Of a stretch of DNA of 64,000 bases, positions 8,986 through 19,444 are shown piece after piece. Source of the stretch: JBBROS01 sp965217935 (GTDB lineage Bacteria > Pseudomonadota > Alphaproteobacteria > Acetobacterales > Acetobacteraceae); contig OZ244581.1 in the NCBI GenBank assembly GCA_965217935.1, positions 496,001 to 560,000 on the forward strand. The letters run 5' to 3'. Both the position numbers and the translations under genes were made by a program. Within the stretch, counting starts at the first letter, position 1. The number at the start of each line of letters is the position of its first letter. Under the pieces are notes generated by a model. The model did not search any database. It had not been told where the DNA came from and saw only the letters and a list, made by a program, of their open reading frames with translations.

Positions 8986-9017
8986 GGAAGGCTCCGGGAT
9001 CAGTCCCGGGGCCTTCC
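8986..9017. terminator. strong hairpin, likely bidirectional terminator
   Basis: A 14-bp stem (8986-8999 with 9004-9017, one G-T pair) closes the loop TCAG; the arms read GGAAGGCTCCGGGA and TCCCGGGGCCTTCC. It lies between the tiny plus-strand ORF and the end of the convergent chrA gene. No run of T follows, so rho-independent function is inferred. A smaller hairpin (GGCAGTC/GACTGTC, 8961-8977) precedes it. Confidence 0.6.
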
Positions 9018-9041
9018 GCGTTTCGGGAGCGAGGCGAAGCC

Positions 9042-10433
9042 TCAGACCAGTCCCAGTCCGTGCAATGCCATTCCGGCTGCGGCGCATGACAGCAACGTCG
9101 GGATCATCCCAGTTTCCCAGCAGAAGATCGCGGCGGCGGCAGCGACCGAGAGCGCGAGCGCCCACGGGTCAAGGCTGCCGAGCACCGGCAAGCCGACCGA
9201 GATGCCCCATCCCCTGAACTGCCAAGTCTCGCCGAACCAGGTATGCAGCGCGAACCACGCGGCCAGGTTCAGGATGACGCCGACGACTGCCGCGGTGACG
9301 GCGGATAAGGCGCCGCGCAACGCCTCGTTGCCGCGCAGCCGCTCAATGAATGGCGCACCAAGGAAAATCCATACGAAACAAGGCGCGAAGGTTGTCCACG
9401 TTGTCAACACCGCGCCGAGCGTTCCAGCGAGCATGGGATGCAGCCCGGCCGGGTCGCGGTAGGCAGCCAGGAAGCCGACGAACTGCGTCACGATAATCAG
9501 CGGTCCCGGGGTCGTCTCCGCCAGGCCAAGCCCGTCCAGCATCTCGCCGGGCTGCAGCCAGTCGTAGTTTTCGACGGCCTGCTGCGCGACGTAGGCCAGC
9601 GCCGCGTAGGCGCCGCCAAACGTCACCACCGCCATCTTGCTGAAGAACACCGCGATCTGGCTGAAGGTGGCGGCCGGGCCGAGACTTGCGAGCAGAACGC
9701 CTATCGGCAGCAGCCAAAGCAGCAGCCAGATGAGAGCGGCTCGGAGCGCCGAGCCAAACGCGCGCGCGTGCTCCGGCTGCCCCTGCCCGAGCAGGCTGTC
9801 GTCGTCCGACAGCGCATCGCTGCCGGGCCTGCCACGCCCGCCGCCAATCTGGAACAGCGTTGACCCGGCACGAGCGCCGGCCCAGCCCAGCAGCCCGGCC
9901 GCGAGCACGATGACCGGGAACGGCACGCCGAAGAAAAAGATCGCCGCGAACGCCGCTCCCGCGATGCCAAGCATGACGGCGTTCCTGAGCGCCCGCGACC
10001 CGAGCCGCGCCACCGCCTGCAGCACGATAGCCAGCACCGCGGCCTTCAGGCCGAAGAACAGCGCGGCGACGACCCCGAGATGCCCAAGCCCCGCGTAGAC
10101 GCAGCTGAGCGCCAGGATGCTGACGAAGCCCGGCAGCACGAACAGCCCGCCCGCGACGATCCCGCCCCGGGCGCCGTGCATCAGCCAGCCGATATAGGTG
10201 GCAAGCTGCTGCGCCTCCGGGCCGGGCAACAGCGTGCAGTAGGACAGCGCGTGCAGGAACCGGGCCTCGCCGATCCACCGCTTCTCGTCCACGACAATCC
10301 GGTGCATGACCGCGATCTGTCCGGCCGGCCCGCCGAAACTCAGCGCGGCCACGCGCAGCCACACGCGCACGGCCTCGCCGAAGCTGACGCCGTGCGCCGG
10401 CAGCGGCATCGGCTTAGCGCGCGCCTTGCTCAT
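9042..10433 (-). CDS. chrA: chromate transporter ChrA
   Basis: This 463-residue membrane protein of the CHR family is the long form with two homologous halves. The first opens with LRVAALSFGGPAGQIAVMHR and contains LPGPEAQQLATYIGW. The second has FFSKMAVVTFGGAYAALAYV and ETTPGPLIIVTQFVGF. The two FGG(P/A) motifs and the PGP motifs are diagnostic. It is thought to export chromate. It ends convergently with the structured region at 8.9 kb. No ChrB regulator is seen nearby, so expression control is unknown. Confidence 0.92.
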   Translation of the reverse strand: MSKARAKPMPLPAHGVSFGEAVRVWLRVAALSFGGPAGQIAVMHRIVVDEKRWIGEARFLHALSYCTLLPGPEAQQLATYIGWLMHGARGGIVAGGLFVLPGFVSILALSCVYAGLGHLGVVAALFFGLKAAVLAIVLQAVARLGSRALRNAVMLGIAGAAFAAIFFFGVPFPVIVLAAGLLGWAGARAGSTLFQIGGGRGRPGSDALSDDDSLLGQGQPEHARAFGSALRAALIWLLLWLLPIGVLLASLGPAATFSQIAVFFSKMAVVTFGGAYAALAYVAQQAVENYDWLQPGEMLDGLGLAETTPGPLIIVTQFVGFLAAYRDPAGLHPMLAGTLGAVLTTWTTFAPCFVWIFLGAPFIERLRGNEALRGALSAVTAAVVGVILNLAAWFALHTWFGETWQFRGWGISVGLPVLGSLDPWALALSVAAAAAIFCWETGMIPTLLSCAAAGMALHGLGLV

Positions 10434-10457
10434 ATTGGGGCGCGCAGTCCGGGCGGC

Positions 10458-11723
10458 TTACGATCCGCCGTCCGCCGATCCATCGTCACCGATCGCGAGC
10501 AGTGCGTCGCTTTCCTCCGGCCCAAGGCTGGTCACGCTGCGCAAGGTGCGCTGCACCGCCCGCGTACGCCGCCGCGCTTGGCCGATCGTGTTGCCGATCG
10601 TCCCGGATTGCTTCTCGATGCGGGCGAGCACCTCGTCCATCTTCTCCATCTCGTGCCGGACCGCGCCGAGCAGCCGTTGGATCTCCTCGGCCCGCTGCTC
10701 GATCGAGAGCGTAATCGCGCCGAGCTGGATTGTACGAAGCAGCGCGGGCAGCAAGGTGGGTCCCATGAGAATGACGCGGCAGTCGCGGTTCAACGTCTCG
10801 ATCAGCCCCGGCATCCGTGCGGCTTCGACGTAGAGGCCGTCGGTCGGCAGATACATGACCGCGAAATCGACCGTGGTGGGCGGGACGATGTACTTGGTCC
10901 CGATCTTCTTGGCCTCGCCCCGAAGCCGGGTCTCCAGCGCGCGCCGGGCCGCGCGTTCGCCGTCGCCGTCGCCAGCCTCGGCGGCGAGCAGCAGGCGGTC
11001 GTAATCCTCGGCGGGAAACTTGGCGTCGATCGCGAGCAACGGCCGCGGCGTGGTGCGGGCCGGCATCAGCAGCACGAACTCGACGACCTCATCGGCGTCG
11101 GCGCGCAGCTTCCGGTTCGCCTCCCAGGCGCCGTGCGGCAGCGCGTCCTCGAGCAGCGAGCGCAACTGCAGCTCGCCCCAGGCGCCGCGGGACTTCACGT
11201 TGGTGAACAGCCGCTTCAGGTCGCCGACCTGGGCGGTGACGGCCTGCACGTCGCCCATCGCCTTCTGCACGGCGGCGAACTGGTCGATGACGCGCTGGAA
11301 GCTGCCGGTCATCTGCTTCTCGATCGTCTCAGTCAGGCGCTCGTTGACGCTGCGCTGGATATCACCGAGGCGCTGGGCGGCCTGCTCGCTCATCTCGCGC
11401 AGCTTGGCCTCGATCAGCACGCGCTGCTCGCCCTGCTCCTTGGCGATCAGGGTGGAGATGCCGCCGAGCATCGAGTGCGTTTCCAGCCTGGATTGCTCGG
11501 CCCGGGTGGACAGCGCGCGCTCCGCGCTGGCCAGGCTGGCCCGCACCGAGTCCGCCTCGGTCCGGTGCGCCTGGCCGAGCGACTGGGCCGCGGCAGCCAG
11601 CTCGGCGCGGATCGCCTCCGCCTCGGCCGCGCGCGGCCGGGCCTGGCGCAACAGCAGCGCCAGGTTGCACAGCGTCATCAGGAACACGAGGACGACGCCG
11701 GCGGCCAGCCATTCCGCCGGCAT
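10458..11723 (-). CDS. rmuC: RmuC family DNA recombination protein
   Basis: This 421-residue protein has an N-terminal membrane anchor (about residues 5-27, AAGVVLVFLMTLCNLALLL), a long coiled coil and a C-terminal RmuC nuclease-like domain (GAWGELQLRSLLEDALP, then LAIDAKFPAEDY and TKYIVPPTTVDFAVMYLP). RmuC limits certain inversions between inverted repeats. ATG at 11723 is chosen because it overlaps the lptF stop (ATGA) and puts the anchor at the very N-terminus; an earlier in-frame start would add an Ala/Pro tract read from inside lptF. Confidence 0.9.
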   Translation of the reverse strand: MPAEWLAAGVVLVFLMTLCNLALLLRQARPRAAEAEAIRAELAAAAQSLGQAHRTEADSVRASLASAERALSTRAEQSRLETHSMLGGISTLIAKEQGEQRVLIEAKLREMSEQAAQRLGDIQRSVNERLTETIEKQMTGSFQRVIDQFAAVQKAMGDVQAVTAQVGDLKRLFTNVKSRGAWGELQLRSLLEDALPHGAWEANRKLRADADEVVEFVLLMPARTTPRPLLAIDAKFPAEDYDRLLLAAEAGDGDGERAARRALETRLRGEAKKIGTKYIVPPTTVDFAVMYLPTDGLYVEAARMPGLIETLNRDCRVILMGPTLLPALLRTIQLGAITLSIEQRAEEIQRLLGAVRHEMEKMDEVLARIEKQSGTIGNTIGQARRRTRAVQRTLRSVTSLGPEESDALLAIGDDGSADGGS

Positions 11724-12850
11724 CACGCCGTCCTGCGCCGGCGCGGACGCAGGCGGCGGGGCAGCGGCGGCAGATGAACGAACAGCGCCCAGGCGCAAAC
11801 GATGCCGGGCGCGATCGCGACCGCCCAGATCAAGGGGATAAGGGCAGGCTGGCGCGCGGCCAGGTTCTGTATCGCCAGGTTGGCCGCGAGCAGCGCCACC
11901 ACCGACAGCACCGAGGCCAGCGGGCGCAGCACGTTGCCATAGCGGCGGAACGCGCCCGTAAGCACCGAGAGCAGCGCGACCATAGCGAAGCTGAACGCGG
12001 TCAGCGGCGACGTGAGCCGGCGATGCGCCTCCACCAGCAGCTTGCCGACATCACGCGGGTTGAGGGCGGAGTCTGGGTTCAACAGCTCGCGAAGCGACAT
12101 CTCGGTGCTGTCCCGGTAGCGGACCTCGTCGCTTTTCATGCGGCTGGCGAGGTCAACCGTGTTCGAGGCGAAGGTCAGGACATTGAGCCGGCCGGTCGTG
12201 CGGTCGATCTCCTGCCGGCTGCCGTTGCGCAGGACGACGCGCGGGCCGTTCGGACCGTTGATCAAGCGCCCGCTCTCGGCCAGGATGGTGGCCTGGCTGT
12301 TCTTCTGCCGCCCGTCCTCCACCAAAACGCCGCGCAGCGTGCCGTCGCGGTCGCGGCTGCGGATATAGACGGTCAGGTCGTCGGAAATCGGGGTGAACAC
12401 CCCTTCCTGCAGCAGGAACGCCGCCATCCGGTTGCGGATCTCGAACTGGTAGTCGCGGAACGCGGCATAGCTGACCGGAACGATCCAAAGATTGAGCAGG
12501 TAGCAGGCGAACACCGCGACGGCCGTCAGCGCAAGGGCCGGACGGGCGAGTGCCAAGGGCGACAGGCCGGCGGCGCGCATGACGGTCAGCTCGCGGTCGC
12601 CCGCGAGCCGCTGATAGACGAACTGGACCACGACGAACGTGGTGATCGGCAGGATGATGGCGACGAAGCTCGGGACGAGCAGGCCGGTCAATTGGAGAAA
12701 CACGCCGAGCGAGAGCCCGCGGTTGACGACCAGTTCAACGAATCGCAGCGATTGGGTCAGCCAGATGAGCGCCACGAGGCCGCCGGTTACGGCAACCAGC
12801 GCGATTGAAAGTTGCCGAAAGACGTAGCGGTCGATCTGGGTGAAACGCAT
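11723..12850 (-). CDS. lptF: LPS export ABC transporter permease LptF
   Basis: This 375-residue LptF/LptG family permease has six predicted membrane segments, three at each end, flanking a periplasmic beta-jellyroll. The N-terminus (IDRYVFRQL, then LIWLTQSLRFVELVVNRGLS) and VPSFVAIILPITTFV favour LptF over LptG. LptBFG extracts lipopolysaccharide from the inner membrane. lptG is not adjacent, so only half of the permease pair is visible. Its 3' end overlaps rmuC. Confidence 0.88.
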   Translation of the reverse strand: MRFTQIDRYVFRQLSIALVAVTGGLVALIWLTQSLRFVELVVNRGLSLGVFLQLTGLLVPSFVAIILPITTFVVVQFVYQRLAGDRELTVMRAAGLSPLALARPALALTAVAVFACYLLNLWIVPVSYAAFRDYQFEIRNRMAAFLLQEGVFTPISDDLTVYIRSRDRDGTLRGVLVEDGRQKNSQATILAESGRLINGPNGPRVVLRNGSRQEIDRTTGRLNVLTFASNTVDLASRMKSDEVRYRDSTEMSLRELLNPDSALNPRDVGKLLVEAHRRLTSPLTAFSFAMVALLSVLTGAFRRYGNVLRPLASVLSVVALLAANLAIQNLAARQPALIPLIWAVAIAPGIVCAWALFVHLPPLPRRLRPRRRRTA

Positions 12851-12865
12851 CGGCCGGTTTTAGAA

Positions 12866-12888
12866 CGGTTCCAGCCTGGCTGGAACCG
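12866..12888. terminator. hairpin between carD and lptF
   Basis: CGGTTCCAGCC and GGCTGGAACCG form an 11-bp near-perfect palindrome with a very small loop. On the minus strand it follows the carD stop and is succeeded by TTCTAAAA, as expected for a weak intrinsic terminator or attenuator upstream of lptF. Confidence 0.6.
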
Positions 12889-12899
12889 CTTTGGACCTG

Positions 12900-13625
12900 C
12901 TATTCCGCCTCGTCTTCGGTCTCGACCTCCGGCTCGGCGTTGGCGCCGGCCTTGACGATGCTCTTGAGGTAGTCGGCCAGGTTCTGCGCCGCGGTAACCT
13001 TGTCCGTCTTGTCCAGCGCGGCAAGCTCGGCGGCCAACCGGTCCATCGCGGCTTCGTAGATCTGGCGCTCGCTGAAGCTCTGGTCCGGCTGGCCGGCGTT
13101 GCGATGCAGGTCACGGACCACCTCGGCAATCGCCATCGGATTGCCGGAGTTGATCTTCGCGTCGTATTCCTGCGCCCGGCGGGACCACATCGTGCGCTTG
13201 ATGCGCGCCCTGCCCTTCAGCAACGCGAGCGCCTCATCGAACGTCTTGCGCGTCGCGAGCTTACGCAGCCCGGCGGACCGGGCCTTGGACACCGGAACCC
13301 GCAGCGTCATACGGTTCTCTTCGAAGGTGATATGGATCAGCTCCAGCTTGTGGCCGGCAATCTCCTCACTGGCGATCCGCTCCACCTTGCCGACCCCGTG
13401 GGTTGGATACACTACGAAGTCGCCTTCGACGAAGTTTTCCTTCGCCGCCATCGCCCGCGGCTGGATCTGCGGACGCCCGTGCATGCCCGGCATATGGCCC
13501 GGCATCTTGGGCGGCTGCCTGATCGTTTGCTCCGGCCTCGCAGAGGCGGGCGATGCGCCGGACGGCTGTGGCGGCTTCTCGGAACCGGTCTTGGTCGTCA
13601 GGGTTTTGGTTGGCACGGCTGACAT
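12900..13625 (-). CDS. carD: CarD family transcriptional regulator
   Basis: This 241-residue protein has a disordered Pro/Lys-rich N-terminal extension of about 65 residues, then the CarD RNA-polymerase-interacting domain (EGDFVVYPTHGVGKVERI) and the helical DNA-binding part (RAQEYDAKINSG, DLHRNA, SERQIYEAA). It ends in an acidic tail. CarD proteins bind the RNA polymerase beta subunit and stabilise open complexes. ATG at 13625 is preferred because GAGGAG lies at good spacing upstream. Confidence 0.93.
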   Translation of the reverse strand: MSAVPTKTLTTKTGSEKPPQPSGASPASARPEQTIRQPPKMPGHMPGMHGRPQIQPRAMAAKENFVEGDFVVYPTHGVGKVERIASEEIAGHKLELIHITFEENRMTLRVPVSKARSAGLRKLATRKTFDEALALLKGRARIKRTMWSRRAQEYDAKINSGNPMAIAEVVRDLHRNAGQPDQSFSERQIYEAAMDRLAAELAALDKTDKVTAAQNLADYLKSIVKAGANAEPEVETEDEAE

Positions 13626-13792
13626 CGCTCCTCGCCCAACTGAGCTGGGCAGCATACGGGAAAGGGCTGCCGCGAGGGTGCAGGCGGCGGAGAAAGCCGC
13701 CCGGCACGAAACCTCACAGTTTCAGCCAATTCCATATCACACACTTGCACGAAAGTCACACCCAACCCGCGCAATGCCGCGCGAAGTTCAGA

Positions 13793-14125
13793 TCAAGGCA
13801 ACCCGCTCTCGGCGGAGAACAGCTGTTCTTTGCCCGGCTTGTCCTTCCAATCATCCGCGTCGTCGGGCGGCGTGCCCTTGCGGGTGATGTTCGGCCACTG
13901 CGTGGAAAACGTGCGGTTGCGCTCCGCCCAGGCAGAGGCCTTGTCGTCGCTATCTGGCACGATCGCCTCGGCCGGGCACTCCGGCTCGCACACGCCGCAG
14001 TCGATGCACTCGTCGGGATGGATCACCAGCATATTCTCGCCCACGTAGAAGCAGTCCACCGGACAAACCTCCACGCAATCCATATACTTGCACTTGATGC
14101 AATTCTCGGTGACCACGTAGGTCAT
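13793..14125 (-). CDS. fdxA: 7Fe ferredoxin FdxA
   Basis: This 110-residue protein has the FdxA layout: CIKCKYMDCVEVCPVDC at residues 9-25 and CIDCGVCEPECP at residues 40-51, giving ligands for one 3Fe-4S and one 4Fe-4S cluster. The C-terminal extension (FSTQWPNITRKG) is typical of proteobacterial FdxA. It acts as a soluble electron carrier. It lies between carD and the S4 protein on the same strand, a conserved neighbourhood. Confidence 0.96.
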   Translation of the reverse strand: MTYVVTENCIKCKYMDCVEVCPVDCFYVGENMLVIHPDECIDCGVCEPECPAEAIVPDSDDKASAWAERNRTFSTQWPNITRKGTPPDDADDWKDKPGKEQLFSAESGLP

Positions 14126-14203
14126 CGCGTACTCCTCGTCTCACCGCCTGATGGAGCGCTTCCGGGCCGGGCCAATGCGCCCGGCTCGATGCAGCGCCCG
14201 CAA

Positions 14204-14587
14204 TTACAAAGGGCCGGGGCGCGCCGGGCGGGTTTGATCGTGCTCGACGCGCTCCGGCGATGGCGGGGATATGCAGTCGTTTCCCCCTTGCTGCAACCCA
14301 TCCTGCCGCATCCCTTCCAACGGTTCGTAGAGGGTTCGGGCCTCCGGGGCCGGGCCGCGCCGTGCGGCCAGCGCCAGCACGCGGATCACGATTACGTCCT
14401 GCCGCAACGGCAGGGTGAGCACGTCGCCGGGGCGAAGCCGGGCATGGGGCTTGTCGGTCGGCTGACGGTTGATGCGAATGGAGCCGCGCTCGATCAGCCG
14501 GACGCAGTCGGACCGGGCTTTCAGGAAGCGGGCGCACCAGAGCCACTTGTCCAGGCGCTGCCAGGCACGGTCCTCGGCGCCGCTCAA
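14204..14587 (-). CDS. S4-domain RNA-binding protein (Hsp15-like)
   Basis: This 127-residue protein starts with an S4 domain (QRLDKWLWCARFLKARSDC, then LIERGSIRINRQP) and continues with KPHARLRPGDVLTLPL, as in heat-shock protein 15, which binds stalled large ribosomal subunits. The C-terminal 40 residues are low complexity. Its start overlaps the stop of the helicase gene by 4 bp, so translation is probably coupled and a joint role in RNA or ribosome handling is plausible. Confidence 0.9.
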   Translation of the reverse strand: MSGAEDRAWQRLDKWLWCARFLKARSDCVRLIERGSIRINRQPTDKPHARLRPGDVLTLPLRQDVIVIRVLALAARRGPAPEARTLYEPLEGMRQDGLQQGGNDCISPPSPERVEHDQTRPARPGPL

Positions 14588-17082
14588 CGGCGGAGCGCCA
14601 TGAGGGCGGCGAAGGGGTTGTCGGGCCGTGGCGGCGGGGGGGCCGCCGCCTGGACGGGGCGCGGGCGGCGGCGGGGAAGCATCATAGCGGGCGCAGGGGG
14701 TCCGAGCTGACCGGCGCCAAGGGCGGAGGCCGGCGCCAGACGCACGCCAAGGCCGCGCAGGATGGCGGGCAGGCTATCGGCGGGGACGGCCAGGCGGGAG
14801 GCGAGACCGGGCGGCACGGCCGCGGCTTGGCGGCGGACGGCAAAGTCGAGTTCGGCCATCACGCGCTCGGCGATGTCGAGCCGGATCAGCACCGGCCCGG
14901 CCTCGATCCAGCCGAGGGTAAGCGCGAAGCCGGCGGGCCAGTGCGCCGGCGGTGCGCAAGCGATAAGGCTTGGCGCAGGCAGCTCCGGCGTCGGCACGGC
15001 CCGGCGCAACGCCCATAGCGCTGCTCGAAGCGCCGCCGGGCGGGGTTTCAGGATCGCCGGGAGGTAGAGGGCGAAGCGCCCGGCGCGGACTCCGAGCGGC
15101 TTAAGCCGTCCGCGGAGATCGGGCGGGACACTGGCCTCGGTCGCGCCCGCCACGACGCCGCCGGCTTCCAGAATCCGGTGCAGCGGGCCGCGCAGGCTCG
15201 CGTCCTTGGCCGCCGCCTGCTCGGCGAGGAACAGCGGCGCGAGGTCGGCGGCGATGCGCTCGCGAAGGAAACGGTCGAGCCGGAGCCGCACCCGCTCGCG
15301 CGCCGGGCCGTCGAGGTATTCGCTGTCGAGCGGGTCGACCACGGGCCGAAGGAAGGACGGGCCAGGCCGGACGCGGGCGATCGGCACGCCGTCCCACGTC
15401 AGGCGGTGGTCGGCGGTCCAGGCGAAGGCGGCATCGAGCGCTGCCTCAAGCGCGGCGACGCGGCCCGGCATCCAGGCGCGCAACGCCCGCCGGGCGGCAC
15501 GCAGCACGAGCCGGCGTTCCGGGCCTTCCGACATCGGATCCGGCACGAAGTTGAGGCCGGCGACGTGGCCGACCGGGTGGCCCTCCACCACGACCTCGTC
15601 GCGGGCGGTGACGGCGCTCAGCAGGTCCTCGCCCGGGCTTTCCTCCAGGCGGCGCATCAGGTGCGCGGCGCGGCGGTCGACGAAGCGGGCGGTCAGACGC
15701 TCGTGCAGGGCGTCGGAGAGCAGGTCCTCGGTCTCGCGCGTGCGGGCCTGCCAGGCGGGCGCATCGGCCACCCAATCCGTGCGGGCGGCGATGTAGGCCC
15801 AAACCCGCACGCCAGAGAGCCGCTGCATCAGCGTGTCGATGTCCCCCTCGGTGCGCGCCAATCCGGCAATGCCCGTGTCGAGCCAGGCGGTCGGAACCTT
15901 TCCCTCCTGCGCCAAGTGGGTGAACACGCGGGCGCAAAGCCGGGTATGGGTGTCGTCGGCGAGCTTGCGAAAATCGGGGATGCCGCACGTTTCCCACAAC
16001 AAGCGCACCAGCCGGCGCCCGCGGGCAATCCGTCGGATGTCGCTCTCGCGCGAGAGGGCGAGCAAGGTTTCAAGGTCGGTCGCGTCGGGGCCGCGGACCA
16101 GGCCGGGCCGCGGCGGCGGCGCTTGCAGGCTGGCGAGCAGGGCGTCGACGCTGCCGAGGTCAAGCTCGGCGTTGCGCCAGGTGAGCTGGTCGAGCGGCTC
16201 GAAGTCGTGCTCCTCGACGGCGCGGACCAGATCATCCTCCAGCGGCGGGCAGGTGGCGGTGGTGCCGAAGGTGCCGTCCCTCATGCCCCGCCCGGCTCGC
16301 CCGGCGATCTGCGCCACCTCGGGGGCAGCCAGACGCCGGGGGCGGCGGCCGTCGAACTTCGACAGGCGCGCGAACGCGACGTGATCCACGTCCATATTGA
16401 GGCCCATGCCGATCGCGTCGGTGGCGACCAGGAAGTCGACCTCCTTATTCTGATAGAGCTGCACCTGCGCGTTGCGGGTGCGCGGCGACAGCCGGCCCAT
16501 GACGACGGCACAACCGCCCCGGCGTCTGCGGATCAATTCCGCGATGGCATAGACCTCGCCGGCGCTGAAGGCGACGACGGCGGTGCGGGGCGGCAGGCGC
16601 ACGAGCTTCGCCGGCCCGGCATAGGTGAGTTGCGAAAGCCGCGGCCGGGTCTCGATCTCGGCCTGCGGGACCAGATGCTGCAACAACGGCCGGATCGTTT
16701 CAGCGCCGAGGAACATCGTTTCGACCAGGCCGCGGGCATGAAGCAGCCGCTCGGTGAACACGTGGCCGCGGTCCGGGTCGGCGCAGAGCTGGATTTCGTC
16801 GACGGCGACGAACTCGGCCGGCACGTCGAGCGGCATGGCCTCGACCGTGCAGGAGAACCAGCGGGCGTTGGCGGGAACGATCTTTTCCTCGCCAGTAATG
16901 AGCGCCACGTGGCGCACGCCCTTCTGAGCCACCATCCGGTCGTAGTTCTCCCGCGCCAGCAGGCGCAGCGGGAAGCCGATGATGCCGGATGCGTGCGCCA
17001 GCATCCGCTCGATGGCGAGATGCGTCTTGCCGGTGTTCGTCGGGCCGAGCACGGCCTTGACCCGGGATGGTAAGCCCAGCAT
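14584..17082 (-). CDS. Suv3-like superfamily 2 RNA helicase
   Basis: This 832-residue helicase resembles mitochondrial Suv3. Walker A is GPTNTGKT at residues 13-20, motif II is DEIQ at residues 95-98, and motif VI is QIAGRAGRG at residues 258-266; ATDAIGMGLN lies between. The C-terminal 500 residues are family-specific. The ATG at 17082 (MLGLPSRV) places Walker A near residue 13 as usual; the frame stays open for another kilobase upstream, but that lies antisense to the aminopeptidase gene and looks non-coding. Suv3-type enzymes unwind RNA for degradation; the bacterial role is little studied. Confidence 0.92.
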   Translation of the reverse strand: MLGLPSRVKAVLGPTNTGKTHLAIERMLAHASGIIGFPLRLLARENYDRMVAQKGVRHVALITGEEKIVPANARWFSCTVEAMPLDVPAEFVAVDEIQLCADPDRGHVFTERLLHARGLVETMFLGAETIRPLLQHLVPQAEIETRPRLSQLTYAGPAKLVRLPPRTAVVAFSAGEVYAIAELIRRRRGGCAVVMGRLSPRTRNAQVQLYQNKEVDFLVATDAIGMGLNMDVDHVAFARLSKFDGRRPRRLAAPEVAQIAGRAGRGMRDGTFGTTATCPPLEDDLVRAVEEHDFEPLDQLTWRNAELDLGSVDALLASLQAPPPRPGLVRGPDATDLETLLALSRESDIRRIARGRRLVRLLWETCGIPDFRKLADDTHTRLCARVFTHLAQEGKVPTAWLDTGIAGLARTEGDIDTLMQRLSGVRVWAYIAARTDWVADAPAWQARTRETEDLLSDALHERLTARFVDRRAAHLMRRLEESPGEDLLSAVTARDEVVVEGHPVGHVAGLNFVPDPMSEGPERRLVLRAARRALRAWMPGRVAALEAALDAAFAWTADHRLTWDGVPIARVRPGPSFLRPVVDPLDSEYLDGPARERVRLRLDRFLRERIAADLAPLFLAEQAAAKDASLRGPLHRILEAGGVVAGATEASVPPDLRGRLKPLGVRAGRFALYLPAILKPRPAALRAALWALRRAVPTPELPAPSLIACAPPAHWPAGFALTLGWIEAGPVLIRLDIAERVMAELDFAVRRQAAAVPPGLASRLAVPADSLPAILRGLGVRLAPASALGAGQLGPPAPAMMLPRRRPRPVQAAAPPPPRPDNPFAALMALRR

Positions 17083-17145
17083 GGGATAATGCTTGGTCCG
17101 GCTCGGCCAGAATGCAAGCGCGGGCTTGGCAAGGGAGTGTTGCGA

Positions 17146-18555
<1,410 letters not shown>

Positions 18556-18593
18556 TGTGATGTTGCATGAGAAATGAATAGGCTATTGTTAGT

Positions 18594-18621
18594 TGGTTCC
18601 AGGAACCATTTGTTCCAGAAC
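18594..18621. promoter_or_regulatory. paired palindromes upstream of the MarR gene
   Basis: TGGTTCCAGGAACCA (18594-18608) is a perfect 7-bp inverted repeat about one central base. GTTCCAGAAC (18612-18621) is a second, shorter palindrome sharing the GTTCC half-site. They lie about 70-100 bp before the MarR start in a relatively AT-rich stretch, as expected of an autoregulatory operator. Confidence 0.5.
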
Positions 18622-18691
18622 CAGATCAGGCGTATGTCGCGCCTGGCTGAAAGGCTCGATGGAGTCGATATTGTAGAGAAAGGAAAATCCG

Positions 18692-19096
18692 ATGGCATCC
18701 GCCATATCCACCGACCAAATGGTTGGCATTCTGAGGGACACTGTCGTCGCCCTGGTCCGGCGGGACGGTCCTGACCTGTCCGCCCGCCAGCTCGGCGTGC
18801 TCCTGACCTGCTACTTGCAGGAAGGCGGCCATACGGTCCGCGGCCTGGCAGCCGACTTGAACGTGTCGAAACCGGCAATCACCCGCGCGCTCGACCGCTT
18901 GGGCGAGCTTGACCTTGCCCGGCGCAAGGTCGATCCGATGGACCGTCGCAGCGTGCTTGTGCAACGGACGTTGAAGGGCCAGGCGTTCCTTCGCGACTTG
19001 CGTGGCATTATGACGGAAGCCAATGCCGTGCCGAAGAAAGCAGCCGGTGCGGCAAACGTCGCGGTCGACAATGCGACGAAACGTGCCCGCGCCTGA
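18692..19096 (+). CDS. MarR family transcriptional regulator
   Basis: This 134-residue winged-helix protein shows the family's DNA-binding pattern: DLSARQLGVLLTCYL, then TVRGLAADLNVSKPAITRALDRLGELDLARRK and a wing PMDRRSVLV. The start is backed by AAAGGA 5-10 bases upstream. The 3' tail is short and basic. MarR proteins usually repress a neighbouring gene and themselves in response to small phenolic ligands; here no divergent target is present, so the paired palindromes suggest autoregulation. Confidence 0.88.
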   Translation: MASAISTDQMVGILRDTVVALVRRDGPDLSARQLGVLLTCYLQEGGHTVRGLAADLNVSKPAITRALDRLGELDLARRKVDPMDRRSVLVQRTLKGQAFLRDLRGIMTEANAVPKKAAGAANVAVDNATKRARA

Positions 19097-19239
19097 ACCC
19101 GGCGACGATTGACCATCCTCCCGCACGCTGACAGCGCGGGAGACGGTGGTCACCGCGAAATGGATCTCCCGATGACGGCCCGCCAGTTAAGGACAATTCC
19201 CGTACAAGCGCTCAGAACGCCTTAAGTCTGGTCTTTGCG

Positions 19240-19413
19240 CTACTCGACATCCGTCGGCGTGGTTTCCGTTTTATGGCGGTCGCCGTTCGGCAAACCGGTC
19301 GGCTCATGGTCCCCAGCCTCGGCCGGGATGCCATGCGGCGTCTCGCCAGTTGGGTTGGCATCAGGCGGAGCGCCTTCGGGCGGCGGTTCCGGCGGGCGCT
19401 TCTGTTCGTTCAT
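19240..19413 (-). CDS. small disordered acidic protein (hypothetical)
   Basis: A 57-codon ORF begins MNEQKRPPEPPPEGAPPD and ends HKTETTPTDVE. The composition, rich in Pro, Glu, Thr and Gly with no hydrophobic core, indicates an intrinsically disordered peptide. It lies on the same strand about 30 bp downstream of the DegT aminotransferase stop and may be the last gene of that unit. There is no recognisable family and the ribosome site is weak. Confidence 0.4.
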   Translation of the reverse strand: MNEQKRPPEPPPEGAPPDANPTGETPHGIPAEAGDHEPTGLPNGDRHKTETTPTDVE

Positions 19414-19444
19414 AATGCCCTAACCCGGCAGCGCGGGCCTGGTT

